A stretch of DNA of 64,000 nt from Phorcus lineatus (GCA_921293015.1 OV121095.1:34011484-34075483); one strand, 5' to 3'; positions 29,640-41,900 are shown, counted from the first letter of the stretch. Notes: generated from the sequence alone by a model not told the origin. Translations and numbers: made by a program.

Positions 29640-30160
29640 TCGTCCCGACATAACCTAGCTTGAATTAACTTGTAATGCTGATTAGTCATCATGTGTAGCT
29701 GTACCTCTTTGGGGTTTTCAACTTCTTTGGATTTTTATTTGTGGCGGTTTCTATGGACACTTAACTAAGAATCCTAGCACTTCGTCTCGGGAACAAAGTT
29801 GTTAACCTTTAATTCTTAGCTCAACTAAACTTGATAAAATTAAAGACTGTAAGAGCTAGTCAAACGTTACTAAGAATCATTACATTGTTTTACGGTGCAG
29901 GACTAAAAAACTAAAAGACTTATTTCAGCGAAATTTGGTATGTTGATCAGTCAGCATAATTTGTAGATGTGCCTTTTTGGGTTTTCATCTTTTAGGGGTT
30001 TATATTTCTGGCGGAATACATGGAAACATAACTTTGAATTTCGTTTCCGGAGCAAAACTGAAAAATTTCCCATTCTATCTCAACTATCCTTGCTATGTAT
30101 ATATCAGTCAGCATTATGTAGATGTGCTTTTTGAGGTTTTAAGTTTTTATGACCCGTCGG
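29640..30160 (+). repeat. Diverged tandem repeat with relatives at 33430-33690
   Basis: Copies share GATCAGTCA(G/T)CAT...TGTAG(A/C)TGTGCCTTTTTGGGTTTTCATCTT..GGGTTTATATTT.TGGCGG...ATGGAAACAT. Copies begin near 29680, 29945 and 30105; related text occurs at 33440 and 33590. No intact ORF. Confidence 0.55.
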
Positions 30161-30189
30161 CGAGGTCGCTAGGTGGGATATTGCCGTGA

Positions 30190-33170
30190 GAAGGTACCTA
30201 TCTTGCGAAATCAACTTATTTTTTCATTAATCTTTCTTAAACTAAACACATGTGCGGTATGCATTTAATAGTATGGAGTTGTGGTTCTTGATTTAGATCA
30301 GTCGACTTCCGTTATTTTTTCAAATTTTCCCAATTGCTGTGGCTTTAGACGACTCTGCTTGTAATACTTGTCATTGTGATATAAGCAAGTGTACAATATT
30401 TCAGTTCCAGAAATGGGAGATGGTGATTATTGATAATTATAATGAATGTTGTATCAAATATAGAATAAATCAGTTCAAATGTCGTTTTCAACATTGCATG
30501 AAGCCAACGACCATTAGATATATATGTATGGGGAGATCCTCAATTTTAAAGTAAGGCCTTAAAAATGAAAAAAATTACGAATAAAAAAAGAGTTTCATGC
30601 TATCTCGAACTGCTCAAGAGCTACGGGCCTGGTCAGCTCAAGAGAAAAATGAAGAAATTGTAAAGTATTATGTTCACACAACTGCTACTTTTGATTGCAA
30701 ACCACTATCTTGCATTTGGGTACATGTATTTTAGGGATATCTCTTTGTTAACCTAAAAACGTGTTAATATCCCTTTAACAGCTTGTTTATGTTATGGCAT
30801 TGTTTATTGTGTATTTTATTGGACATTGCGTCGAAATTAATTTTTATAATTCCAAGTACTTCCAAGTTATCGATAGAGAACAAATATCAAGCTACTGAAA
30901 ACCCTTATAAAGTAGACAAATGCATGATTGTTAAATTATATCAGGGTTAAGAGCAGAAATTACCTTCTATATCAACACATTATCTGTCATATCTTTACCC
31001 TCTGGCTCTTTGCAAAGAAAAGACCAATACTTTTCCAATTCGCAGACCGTTCCGACTTCATTGATTCTCTCACGACAGCCATGGTATCTGCAACAGATGA
31101 CAAAGCGATAGCTTTATAATGGATATTTCATTTGAGTCTGTTCGGTAGTTGAATACATTTGATTAAATCTAACTAGATATCGCCTCATCTCTCATTTTCT
31201 GTACCCCTGATTGATGTTCCGTTGTTACTGAGAGATATTTAAAGAGGTAGTTTTGGAAGTCGACTAAATTACCATCGACTTTGATGGATGAGACACATTT
31301 GATAGCGGTCATGTGACTGAAAAGTGTAATGGTCTGTGATGAACTAAAACTATAAATAACATGACTTGTCCGATTTTATCCCCGTTAACCTCGGTTACAA
31401 GTTGGCCATTTTATGCTATTTTTTCTATTCTTAATATTTTTCCATTTAATACCATTATGGTTTCAATTCATTGCATGTGACTTAATCGTTTAAAGTGTTT
31501 GAATGTGTATAAACACAGAAAATAGAATAAGGACCCAACGCCTTTTTTATATGATAATCGTAATATGGGAAAACAATGTAGATCCCCAGAGTTACTGGGA
31601 CAGATATAGTCAGCATAGAATGTCGGAAACAGCGTAAGCACTCAATCTCTGATGAGGATTCGCTTAAAATCGCATAGCATTGCAAATTAAGGTATCCATA
31701 GGTAACGTTAACTAAACCTTTAAAAACTGGAACCTTTAAGCTTGAAACAGTAGTTGTGACACTTTTATGTTATTTTACATATTCTTGTACATTCTCTTAA
31801 CGAGTTTATTGCGGGCTTGGAAATATACCCTCGAAGTCAAGGGCCGGTATCTGTACAATTTCTAACCCAAGGGAGATCTAAGATGGTTCACAAACCATTT
31901 CAAAGATTGAAAGTAGAGATTTGACAATAACAAGGAACATAAACATCCCAGAGGTACCAAGACGTAGACAAGCAATGTGATACTTTTGAACAAATGGCAA
32001 ATTTGGACAAAGACTTTGAACCAAAGAATAGCCAATTCTATTTTGATCCTTAGTTTTGCTTTAGTGTTACATTCCTTAGTCGATGCTATTTAAAGGAAGG
32101 TGACACCAAAGGATATTTCTTTTGGATTTAACAACCATTGCTGCATTTGCTTCCTTTCGTTCTATCGATTCCTTAAAGATTTCAGGTCTTTTGAGACTTT
32201 AATGCTCCTCACTTTGAGTATATAGGTTACCGGAGCAGCGGCTTATCATGATATAGTGGCCACAGGGGATGATAAAACGAATTATTGTGCTGTGTCAATG
32301 CAATTTGTCCTTTTCTTCAGCTTCATCTTCTCAGTGTTTAAAGTTCAGTCCTCTGTGATGATGGTGTATGGCATCAGAACATCAAGCCCTGGGTGATCGA
32401 AGAACAAGAAGTGGTTCAATAAAAGAATGCCACCATTTCAAGTATTCAAAAACGAAATGCGTGACTATTATTTACTTACTAAATGTTCAGCGATCATTGA
32501 GTGTGATATTAGCCTTTTCTATAAATTTTGGTCAACTTGCCATATTCTATTCACGTAAATTTGACTATTTGCCATACTGTACTTATGTGATTTTTCATTA
32601 TTAATGCTGTACCGGAATGTCATCTGTTGATTTTTAAAAAACACTGTAAAATGCTTTGAAAAAAAAAAGTTAAAAAAAAGAAAAAAAAAAGAAGTGGTTT
32701 TGCTGGCAGATATATTTCATTGAAGTATTTAACAATTAGCTCGGCTGGGCACATATCTTTGCAGTGTTACGGATGGTTCTCCAATTTCTAATTCTTGAAC
32801 TCTTTTGAAACATCATCATACCATACTGAAACATTCGCTAAGCTCATACAATACCCTCAGCTTATATACTTACCATTGCAAATGCTTTTTATCGTTCTGT
32901 ATAACCAGCCAACTAATTGCTACCCTAATCAATGTTGTCAGTACACCGATGAGATAATTTTTTAATGAAACATCATTGGTTGAAAATAAAACAGCTGATA
33001 AAAATGAATTTGTTTCATACAATGAAATACTTCTATATTATGGGCCCCACCTTTTTATTGTAGATCTAAAGGAAGTTAACCTTTGCCTCGCTCATTGTAA
33101 ATCTGTTATTCAACCAGTTTAGAAGTACTATTTCATTGTAGATTTAAAAGGGGATGGTGTGTTTGAATAG
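30190..33170. other. Intergenic, unassigned
   Basis: Only short ORFs. Positions 31890-32070 match the dispersed repeat R found at 35610, 47520 and 51010 (see separate entry). An A-rich tract lies at 32655-32690. Confidence 0.4.
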
Positions 33171-33189
33171 TTTAACAGTATTTTTGGAA

Positions 33190-33350
33190 TAATAAATGGG
33201 TTCTTATTATGCGCCATAGTCCATCCAAGGATGCTCAAAGCGCTACACATTTATTACCCTGAAGGAATTGTACTTTCGATGCAGCTACTAAGCTCTTCGC
33301 GCGACCTATATGGTCCATACATCCCGTATTCAGGTACCCAATTTTACAGC
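33190..33350 (-). mobile_element. Fragment of SINE family B
   Basis: CCTGAAGGAATTGTACTTTC...GCAGCTACTAAGC and CAGGTACCCA are the reverse complement of the tail at 46045-46110 of the SINE at 45876, with internal loss. Confidence 0.6.
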
Positions 33351-34739
33351 TTCTGGCATTTCCTTTTCAAATTATATATGTAGTATGTATGTATGTATGT
33401 AGAACTCGAAGTCAATAAAGCCTTTCTTATAGAAATTTATGGAACAATCATGTGAAGTGGTGCCTTTTGGAGTTTTCATCTTCTTCCCCTTTTTTGGCCG
33501 GCACCATTGAAACACAACTTAACGTTGTTTAATTCCCAGACCAGAACTCTCAAACCATAATGCCTAGCTCTTTGAAACATAATAAATCGAACAATCATCG
33601 TGTTTAGTGATGTCTATGTGTGGTCGGCCTTTCCAGAAATGTATATTTCATGTTTTTTTGGAGAAAAAATTCGGAATTTTGAATGGACCAGAACTAAAAG
33701 TTCATACCGCCTGAGCACACTAAAATTAAGGACGTTTTGTGTAAAATGAATTCATTACCAACTATGCTTACTTCGTAGACATACAGCTATAATAACATAA
33801 TATAGAATTGTATATCATAAATTTCCCCACAAGGCGACGGATATGTGTTGTTAAATAATCCGAAAAAAACAAATACACTAAAAACATGAAAAATCAAATT
33901 TGCAAAACTTAGCTCCCGAAACTTGAGAAATATCCGATCGCACCTATGGCTCTTGAATCTTAGCCAAGTTAGCAAACCATGCATATGATCACAAGGAAGA
34001 GGTAGTTTGCTTCAAACTTTAACAAAGGCATATCATTCAAGGCAATTTCTTGGACCATACGAAACATTCTTGAAAGGCGTCCCGAATATCTGTGCAACTT
34101 TAAACTTTAGTTTAGTGTAAAACCGAAATTAACTTTGTTTACTAACTACCTATTACTCAATGTAATGTATCACCGTCCTACGAAGGTGTTTTGTAGACCA
34201 ATTCCTTTTATAAGTCAGGACTGTCTGCCCTGTGTTGAAACCAGACAGAATGATTGTTCAGCTGTTTGGGACGGACATCATGCAATTTACCACATTCCTA
34301 GTATTCCTCAGAGTTTATCCATGTACAGTTTTAGACGCATTTAAAATAGTCCAGTCTCATTTACATCCCAGAGTAACACAGCAATCGCCAACAAAGCGTT
34401 TGAACATCCTGCTTGTTTATTCTGTTTGACACCACTAAACTAGGGATTAACGAGGATTTAGATTAACATTTTTATACAAGCAGAGAACCCGTATTAAAGT
34501 AATCAAATACTGAATTGAATTCACCCTACAGTTAACGTAAATATTTCCCTGAAGATTGTTTTTTCTGATTGTTGTTTAAATACATATGTTTTTTTTCTTC
34601 TATATCAGCGATCTCACACTATAACTTAGGAAGATTCTGTCTAGATTTTACTGCTCAGAGGGGTGTAGATAATAACGTAGTTGAATGTGTTGCGGGAGTA
34701 AAAAAAAGAACGTTGCCCGAGCCGTTGCACAAAGAAACT

Positions 34740-34835
34740 TAGTACTAAGGTTAACCTAGTGTCATTATTTAACATTGCACTTCGGCTACCTTAGTGAATT
34801 AAGGTTACCTTAGTGTTGTGCAACCCTGATGCGTA
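34740..34835 (-). repeat. Single inverted relative of the 55-bp minisatellite at 62.6 kb
   Basis: AAGGTTAACCTAGTGTCATT...AACATTGCACTTCGGCTACC TTAGTGAATTAAGGTTACC, with two GGTTA motifs 54 bp apart. The reverse complement matches the unit at 62596-62870. Confidence 0.75.
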
Positions 34836-35318
34836 TCTCCAGGAGTCCTGATTATTCCCTCTAGTGCAGAGACAATTCAAGCTCTAGAGAGACCTCCCTC
34901 TAGTTAGGATACACCACGGGCCAGTTTTTATATCTCCCCCTAGCGCACAACAATATTTCGTTAACACAACCAATGCACAGATACTACACATCTATCGATA
35001 CTACTAACAACGATATGCACTCAGCTATTCTACCTAAATATGTATGTATTCAGGTTACAGAATTGATTCTCAAATACCAGAAGTATTTCATGCATCATTC
35101 AATTAAATCAGCATAAACCACGATATTGGAAATATTGAAATTTTGCTTACAATCAGAATATCCAAAAAACGGCTCTCACTTTGGTTAATCCAATAAACAT
35201 TCTATTTTTATGTTATAAATTCGGTTAATTTACAAGATTGCATTAAATTAACTTTATTTCGTCCTTTTTTCAGTTCAGAATCAAGGTAATTTCTAAAGCT
35301 GACCACATTACTTGGTGG

Positions 35319-35566
35319 AGGATACACCTCGTGCTCAAATCTCGATACCTCCTTCCAGTTAGGATACACCTCGTGCTCAAATCCCGATACCTCCTTCCAG
35401 TTAGGATACACCTCGTGCTCAAAGCTCGATACCTCCTTCCAATTAGGATGCACCTCGGGCTCAAATCCCGATACCTCCTTCCAGTTAGGATACACCTCGT
35501 GCTCGAATCCCGATACCTCCTTCCAGTTAGGATACACCTCGTACTCAAATCCCGATACCTCCCTCA
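35319..35566. repeat. 42-bp minisatellite, about six units
   Basis: Unit GGATACACCTCGTGCTCAAA then TCCCGATACCTCCTTCCAGTTA, with few changes. Since 42 is divisible by three, all frames that lack a stop in one unit stay open through the array, so the ORFs here (14-residue repeats such as EVSGFEHEVYPNWK on the minus strand) are most simply by-products. A related single unit lies at 34886-34924. Confidence 0.9.
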
Positions 35567-35599
35567 AGAGAGACCTTTAAGGCTTCAAACACTGCGTGG

Positions 35600-36397
35600 T
35601 TGATTCGAAGAAGAGATTTGAAAATTACAATGAGCAGAAATGTCCCGGAGGTACCAAGTACCACTACAGGAACTATATGACACTATTGAAAATGTTTTAC
35701 GGGACATTGAACCAGAGGATAGCCATATTAATGTTAATCACAAATAATTTGGTTGTAACTCTAAAAGAAGGGTGACACCGAGCAGTAGATTTTCTTTAAG
35801 CTTAAACGACCCTCCTCTTTGCTGTCTCTTAAAGTGCACTATCTTAAAACGTTGTCAGGTCATTTAAGAAAATGTTTTCTCCTCATTTTCAAGTAAAGGT
35901 CAATGAGGCAATGGGTTACAATATAAAATCTTTCACCCTAGATGTGGAAACGAGTCATGTAGTGTAATTTAATGTCTACGCAGTTGACATATAATTCAGG
36001 ATAGCACATTGTCACGAACTCAGCTATAGTAGAACCTGGCGAACCAAACCTAGGTTGAGCCACCCTGCACGTGCAACATGGGCTACAGTAGCTAACGCTA
36101 TAAAAGGTTAGGTGGTGAGAGTGCACTCTGTAAAGAATATATATATAGAATGTTTACTTGATTAACAATGCTATTTATGGTACAGGTGGATGACGCTGTA
36201 GGGAAGCTGACCCCCACATGTAATCGGTACATTGGGCGTTTTCTCCCCGGGACAGGTGAGTTCATTTGTATTATGTCATTAGGGAAATATGTTAATGTCA
36301 TTAATTAGTAACACTAATTAGGAATTGTGATAATTGGTGACATGTGGGATTTGTGTATGGGTGGTGTTCTTGATCTTGTATGCATTGTATGAGATGA
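35600..36397. other. Repeat R copy followed by unassigned sequence up to the DIRS element
   Basis: Positions 35610-35900 resemble 47530-47840 (CCCGGAGGTACCAA, GAGGATAGCCA, GTTTTCTCCTCATTTTCAAG, GGCAATGGGTTA). Positions 36130-36397 show nothing I recognise. Confidence 0.45.
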
Positions 36398-36450
36398 ATT
36401 ATTTAAATACATATCTGTTGACTAGACCTACTATGCCTGCCTCCTCTAGG

Positions 36451-36579
36451 CATGTTTTATTTCAACCTTATTACCACAGACGAAACTTGAACTAGTGGAG
36501 TAAGGGATGCGTAAAATCCCCCTCCAAGGGCGGTAAGTCAGTGGTCTCGTGACGTCACTCCCAGAAGCCTTCACTCTCC
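36451..36579. repeat. Left inverted terminal repeat of the DIRS element
   Basis: 129 nt from CATGTTTTATTTCAACC to CTTCACTCTCC. It is the reverse complement of 42333-42461 apart from one T/C difference near its outer end. The outer flank 36434-36455 also forms a small hairpin (ATGCCT/AGGCAT). Confidence 0.95.
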
Positions 36580-37060
36580 TCTCAGTTGCAGAGCAAGACA
36601 GTTGTTTATGTTTTCGCTCTCGACTCTGGGCATTTCTAGCGTTATTCTTCGCTGCTTTTGCTAACCTTACTTCGTATTCAATTAAAGGGTTTGTTTTTAC
36701 GCCTTATCTACACGCTCGGCGTTATATTTGTTTGTTGTTTATTGTAGGTTTGAGTGGGTGAGGGACCTTGTTGACATGTGCTAGGTTAGGCGCAACCAAG
36801 CTTGAAGCTGCACGCTCTGCAAGTGCAACTCGTGTCTCTTGCTTTCTCTCTCCTTCGTCGGGTGACTGCTTGGGTCGTACGGCCTCCACCCTCCACCCTC
36901 CGCCCTCCGGCGTCGTCGGGTGACTGCTTGGTTCGTACGGCCTCCGGCAGTTCTTTCGTCGTCTAGTGTCTGGTGGGTCTTCCGACAGCTCGTCGTCTGC
37001 TTCGGTTGGCTTTCACCTTCGTCTGACACTAGTCTTTCGTCTTCGGGGGTGCTTCGATTT

Positions 37061-37262
37061 CGGACCCTCCGGTAGTCTGACCCTACGATAGTCGGACCCT
37101 CCGGTAGTCTGACCCTACCATAGTCGGACCCTCCGGTAGTCTGACCCTACGATAGTCGGACCCTCCGGTAGTCTGACCCTACGATAGTCGGACCCTCCGG
37201 TTTTGGAGCCTCCGGTAGTCTGACCCTACGATAGTCGGACCCTCCGGTGTCGGAGCCTCTGG
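37061..37262. repeat. 32-bp minisatellite in the DIRS leader
   Basis: Five to six units of CGGACCCTCCGGTAGTCTGA then CCCTACGATAGT. Confidence 0.9.
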
Positions 37263-37403
37263 TATTCGGCCCTCCCGATAGTCTCCGTCGTCTAGACTTA
37301 CGCGTTTTCTCACTTAAGCGTCTCGTCGTTTCTACGTTTTGTGAGTTTACACACTTGTTGTGTTTGGAGTGGTTAGCTATCGGAAGGGTTTGCTACTTAG
37401 TGT

Positions 37404-37600
37404 CAGGGGCTCGACTGTCACTCACCTCGTCTAGTCACTCACCTCGTCTAGCTCGCGTCAGTGACTCGACTGTCACTCACCTCGTCTAGCGCACGTCAGT
37501 GACTCGACTGTCACTCACCTCGTCTAGCGCACGTCAGTGACTCGACTGTCACTCACCTCGTCTAGCGCACGTCAGTGACTCAACTGTCACTCACCTGGTC
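37404..37600. repeat. 38-bp minisatellite in the DIRS leader
   Basis: About five units of GTCAGTGACTCGACTGTCAC then TCACCTCGTCTAGCGCAC. Confidence 0.9.
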
Positions 37601-37685
37601 TGGTTTTCATGCGTCGTTGACTCCGGTCTTCACTCTCTGGTTTCACCTTGTTCGTCTTGTCGACTACCTCCGTATTACCTTCGCC

Positions 37686-38090
37686 ATGTACTCTGCGTTT
37701 TGTGCACAATGCGGAGGTCGGAAGTCTGCTAACAAGGACCCGCACTTGCTGTGTAGGAAGTGTAAGGACTTGTGTGAGGAGGGGTTTCGTTGCAACGAGT
37801 GTGCCCCTCTCTCGTCTTCAGACTTCAAGGCCTACGTTTCGGTCATTCGCAAGTCCGTTACTGATAGGGCTTATGTGTTGAAGCGAACAGCTCCGACAGG
37901 TGAATCGGGTCGCGATCAAGAGTTTTCTCCTATTCATCCAAACGGACGGATGAGTTTGACCGGGAGTTTCCGGAAGAGCAGTCCGGAGGGACTCCCTCTC
38001 ACCTTGTGGTTCTTCCTGCTCTTGCTCTGGGGCTTGCGCTCTCTGTCCCCCCTTCGTGTTGGCAGGGTGAGAGGTGTACGTCTCCGCTGA
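37686..38090 (+). pseudogene. DIRS ORF1 (Gag-like) N-terminal part
   Basis: Starts MYSAFCAQCGGRKSANKDPH, then LLCRKCKDLCEEGFRCNECA. The spaced Cys pairs with DPHxxC between them match the zinc-binding motif at the start of ORF1 in many DIRS elements (from memory). The frame continues to 38090, where the text becomes low-complexity. Nothing downstream stays in one frame, so this is a broken ORF1. Confidence 0.7.
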
Positions 38091-38437
38091 GGCTTAAAGT
38101 CGTCGAACCCAATACTCCCAACAGCAAGAAGAAGAAGAAGACAGCTAAGTTTGACAAGTTCAAACCGGAGCTGCTTCTTGCGTCCGTCAGGGACATGGTA
38201 TCTTCTCTGCTGGACGCTTGATTGGGTGGATGTAGTAATCACCGAACGGACGGATGAGTTTCACCGGTAGTTTCCGAAAGAACAGAATCCGGTAGGGGTT
38301 CGAGGGACTCCCTCTCACCTCGTGGTTCTTCCTGCTCTCGCTCTGGGCCTCGTTGCTCACTGTCCCCCCTTCGTGTCGGGAGGGTGAGAGGTGTACGTCT
38401 GCACTAAGGCTTAAAGTAGTCGAACCCACTACCCCCC
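37941..38437 (+). repeat. Internal tandem duplication within DIRS ORF1
   Basis: Positions 37941-38128 and 38248-38437 repeat the same text: ACGGACGGATGAGTTT, GGGACTCCCTCTCACC, TGTCCCCCCTTCGTGT, GGGTGAGAGGTGTACGTCTG and AGGCTTAAAGT.GTCGAACCC, with small indels. One copy has shifted frame relative to the other. Confidence 0.85.
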
Positions 38438-38636
38438 TCTTAAGGGCCTCCGGGTTGGCTTCGTCTTCGCGTCCCTCGCACACCCCCACACGTCGTGTCA
38501 CGGTGGTGTCACCGACTCGTGACTCCTCTCCGGACTGGGATGGCTGGGAGGCCCGCTTTGGGGACGTATCCGACCCTCCATTCATCAGTATAGTGTCGGA
38601 TGCGGAGGTACAGGGTCATCGGATGACCCACCGGCT

Positions 38637-39002
38637 GTGGACTCAGTCGCCATGCTGACTGAAGTGACTTCGTTCGCGGAGGTACCACTCAGTCAGGTCT
38701 GCGTCTCGGGACCTCGCTCGTCGGTGGCCAGGAGGGCTTCCTTTAGTGGTGATGGGGACACACCTCCCATGCGACTCGCTCTTCCTCCTTACAGGCTCCT
38801 GCTGGACGCCGCGGAGGATATGGAGCATGTCATCTCGTCTGCTGATCCTAACCGTCTGCTACCACCGTTAGTAGTGTTTGACAAGCGCCGGCGTCTGTTG
38901 CCACTGCATCTGGCTCCCTTTCAACTTGTCCCGCCTGCTCTCGATCAGGGTTCGTCTCACTTGATTTCCCGCGACGCACCCTATTGCGTTACTGATGCAT
39001 AG
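38637..39002 (+). pseudogene. DIRS ORF1 middle part
   Basis: A 121-codon open stretch with MRLALPPYRLLLDAAEDMEH, then NRLLPPLVVFDKRR. It fits the helical middle of DIRS Gag-like proteins in position and composition, without a motif that proves it. Confidence 0.5.
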
Positions 39003-39149
39003 CTCATGCATCTCGACAGAGAGGCTCGCACAGTGTTGGGGTTGGGGAATCACGTGACGTTCACCTGTCAGGCGATACATGGGCAGACATGGAGTCAGGT
39101 GACCCGGTGCTTCTCAAAGCAATGTGGCCGCTGACCTCGCGCAGATCAT

Positions 39150-39542
39150 GCTATCGGCATCGCGTATAGCGTCAGGGGGTACGAGTCTGCGTAGGGACAA
39201 CCACTTGCATCGTTCTGCCACGACCAGAGATCTTTCCTCCGGCAGGCCCCAGCCAACTCGGAATTTCTCTTTGAGGGTCGTATCGCCAAGGTACTTAGAG
39301 CGTGACAGGAGGCTCAACAACAAGAGCTCACGAATCGGCTCGCGTGGAGTCAGAAGACGCGCAAACGTACGGCGGCTAACTACCATCAGGGTCATGGGCA
39401 GGGTCAATTTACCCCTAAGGAAGCCAGGACTGACTTTCGGCGGGGAGGTCGTGGCCGCGGATCCATAAGTCAGCAATCTCCCAAGTCCCCCCATCCTGGG
39501 GCCGAAGGCCGTACCCCTCAGAAGGGGAAGCGGAGGAAGTGA
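39150..39542 (+). pseudogene. DIRS ORF1 C-terminal part
   Basis: In the frame ending at TGA 39540-39542: FEGRIAKVLRA, a stop at 39303-39305, then EAQQQELTNRLAWSQKTRKR followed by a Gly/Arg-rich tail (FRRGGRGRGS) and KGKRRK. The basic, Gly-rich tail is typical of retroelement nucleic-acid-binding regions. Confidence 0.6.
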
Positions 39543-39584
39543 CTCGTGGTCACACCCTCAGCTTCCTCCCCCGCTCGTTCCGTC

Positions 39585-40180
39585 GGTGGGGGGTCGGCTT
39601 CAGTGCCTTGTCAGCGACTGGGAGCAGTTAGGTTTAGAACCGTTCGTTTGTCGAATACTGCGTCAGGTCTTCCGCATTCCCGTCTCATTCTCCTCCTCCT
39701 CTTACAGGTGCTCGAAGGGAGCGTCCCTTGTCACGGGACCGGCTCCAACTAACCTTGGAACATTGGAACGATGGGCTCGCTCACAACCGTTCTCCCGTCG
39801 TTCTCGAGGCACAGCTCAGGTTCACGATAAACCTGTTCCGTCGTCTAGGATGGTAGGTGAACTTAGACTTGATCCCGGCGACTCGTCAGAAGTTCTTAGG
39901 GGCTTTCCTAGACACTAAGCTGTTCCGATGGTTCGTAACGAGGGAACGGATGGCTCGTTACAATTGGTTAATGGATCGCACTCTCGATGCGTCACTCTCC
40001 CTACGTCAGTGGCAGAGAGTGTTGGGGTTGCTAACATCAGATCAGGACCTGACCCGCAGAGGGAGGTTATTCCTCCGCCCGTTACAGGTGTTCCTGAGCT
40101 CCCACATCAGGAAGGCGCGGTGTCGTCACGCCATAGCTCTGACTCCAGATCTGCAACGCTTCCTAGCTTGGGGTGGGTAG
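39585..40180 (+). pseudogene. DIRS reverse transcriptase remnant, catalytic core deleted
   Basis: Begins VGGRLQCLVSDWEQLGLEPF, the usual start of the DIRS RT, then SPPPLTGA in another frame. About 60 residues later comes LAHNRSPVVLEAQLRFTINL FRRLGW, a stop (39854-39856), then NLDLIPATRQKFLGAFLDT, the usual text after the catalytic YLDDW motif. The finger and palm segment (normally well over 100 residues, including motifs A to C) is missing between them. The region 39857-40180 retains the thumb/connection part. Confidence 0.75.
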
Positions 40181-40224
40181 GCGAGAGTGTTTTCTCCGGG
40201 GTCTCTCTTCGGCCTCGTCCCCCC

Positions 40225-40630
40225 TCAGCTCACCTGTTCGTAGACGCCTTCACTCAGGGGTGGGGGCGCATCTGGGTCACGAGCGGGTGGCGGGAGTCTG
40301 GTCTCAGTCAGAGAAGAACATCAACGTCCTCGAGTTGGACGCAGTCCGCCTAGCCATTCAACATTGGCTAGTCCCCCTGCGAAGCCCCTGTCTACTAGTC
40401 CACATGGACAGTGCAGCGGCTGCTTGGTCAATAATCAAGCAGGGGTCCACGAAGGCCCAGTCTCTGCTTCGCGTGTCGCTCCGGCTCTTCGAGCTGGTGG
40501 ACGATATGGAGCTGGACATCCGAGCAGTCCACATTCCAGGGGCCAAGAACATCTTGGCGGACGCGCTGTCGCGACCCGATGACCCTCCCCTAACGGAGTG
40601 GCAACTGAATCACAACGTGTCTCAATCATC
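40225..40630 (+). pseudogene. DIRS RNase H domain
   Basis: VDAFTQGWG (frame 1, Asp at 40243) shifts frame at the G-run near 40256-40266 into AHLGHERVAGVWSQSEKNIN, VLELDAVRLAIQHWL, LVHMDSAAAAW and NILADALSRPDD. These give the D-E-D-D acidic residues of RNase H in the right order. Apart from the one frameshift the domain is intact. Confidence 0.85.
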
Positions 40631-40689
40631 AGCTACCAACTTATGTCTCCCCAGTACCAGACCCTCGAGCGATTGCCTTAGACGGGATC

Positions 40690-40971
40690 TCGTTAGGGTG
40701 GGAGGGGATGGACGCCTAGGCTTTTCAGCCGCCGGCCATCCTCTCTCAGGTGGTAGCCAAGATAGGGACAACTCGGGTCTTTCGACTTCTTCTGGTCGCC
40801 CCCTGCTGGCCAGCCTTACCGAGGTTCGTTCCTCTCCGGCGTCTCTGTAATCAGTACCCTGTTCCGATTCAATCACAGAGAGATCTGCTCCTCAGCAGGC
40901 CAAGCGGAAGGTTACACAAGAACCCTCAGGTGTTCTGCCTTCACGCGTGGCTTGTATTAAAAGAGGGTTAA
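40690..40971 (+). pseudogene. DIRS linker between RNase H and recombinase
   Basis: In one frame: VVAKIGTTRVFRLLLVAPCW, PALPRFVPL, RDLLLSRPSGRLHKNPQVFC, LHAWLV. This block (VAPxWPxxPWF..., HxNPxxxxLHAW) normally joins RNase H to the recombinase in DIRS elements. Confidence 0.7.
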
Positions 40972-41900
40972 GGAGCAGTGGTTACTCTAGGTGTGTCGCC
41001 AATGCCATAGCTACCTCTCATAAGAAGACCACTAGGAAACTCTATGATTTCCAGTGGCAGGCCTTCGCCTCCTTCTGTGCTCAATGGGGTTTCGTCCTCT
41101 CTGTACTTAAGAAGAGGTCGCCGGGTTTAGATGTGTCGGTCCTCAAGTGGGACGGCAGGACTAACCTTCGTCCACCCGAGTGGGACTTAGCTGTCGTGCT
41201 CAGCCACCTTCGCTCCGAAAGGTATGAACCGCTCTCCGACGTTCCCTTCCTCCCTCTCACCATCAAGGTGGCCTCCGTAACTCGGGTTTCAGAAATCCAT
41301 GCTTTACAGGCGGACTTTCTACGTTTTGAGGTCAGGAAGGGGGGTCAGCCTTACTTGGTTTAGCTCCCGACATCGTCTGCAAAAACCAAGCAGCTGATGA
41401 GGCGGGCCGTACATACTCTATTCCGGCACTGGGGTCTGAATCGGGAGAGATAGATCTCTCTCTGTGTCTGGTTAGAGCGTTGAGGGTTTACGTGCAGCGT
41501 ACACGCAGGCTGAGGGATGGCAGGCGTTGTCTGTTCTTGCCTCTCTCGCCGAGGACCACGAAAGAGCTGGACAAGCGAGCGTTAGATGTATACCTTAGGT
41601 CAGCAGTCATTGACGCTTACAAGGCCTCTGACCTGCCACCCCTGTCGCGTTCCAACCCGCATGAGATCCGAGCAGTTTCAGCCACGATGGCTTACCACTG
41701 TAACATCGCGGTCTAGGACGTCATGGCGGGGTGTTTTTGGCGTTCTTCAGAGGTCTGCGCCAATCATTACCTACGAGATCTATCCAGATCGGATCTCGAA
41801 GGTATCTCAAGGCTGGGTCCGCAGGTTTTCGCTCAGGCGAAGGTGGTCCCCCCGACCAGACCGAGAAGGGGACAGTCCTCTTAGGAGGAGGGTCCCGTGT
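40935..41900 (+). pseudogene. DIRS tyrosine recombinase, broken
   Basis: N-terminal SAM-like region GYSRCVANAIATSHKKTTRK, with the first catalytic Arg in TRVSEIHAL (about 41280). A gap and frame change at 41364-41480 follow, then RALRVYVQRTRRLRDGRRCL, then HEIRAVSAT (His and second Arg, about 41660), a TAG at 41714-41716 and, still in frame, DVMAGCFWRSSEV...NHYLRDL with the nucleophile Tyr at 41768. All R-H-R-Y residues survive, but one stop and one frameshift separate them. Confidence 0.85.

Noticed and set aside
35208..35603. Repeat proteins encoded on both strands
   Set aside because: Open frames arise from a 42-bp minisatellite whose period is a multiple of three; no start context, flanking exons or domain.
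37934..38585. Minus-strand ORFs within the DIRS element
   Set aside because: They are shadows of GC-rich ORF1 sequence and cross the internal duplication; no domain seen.
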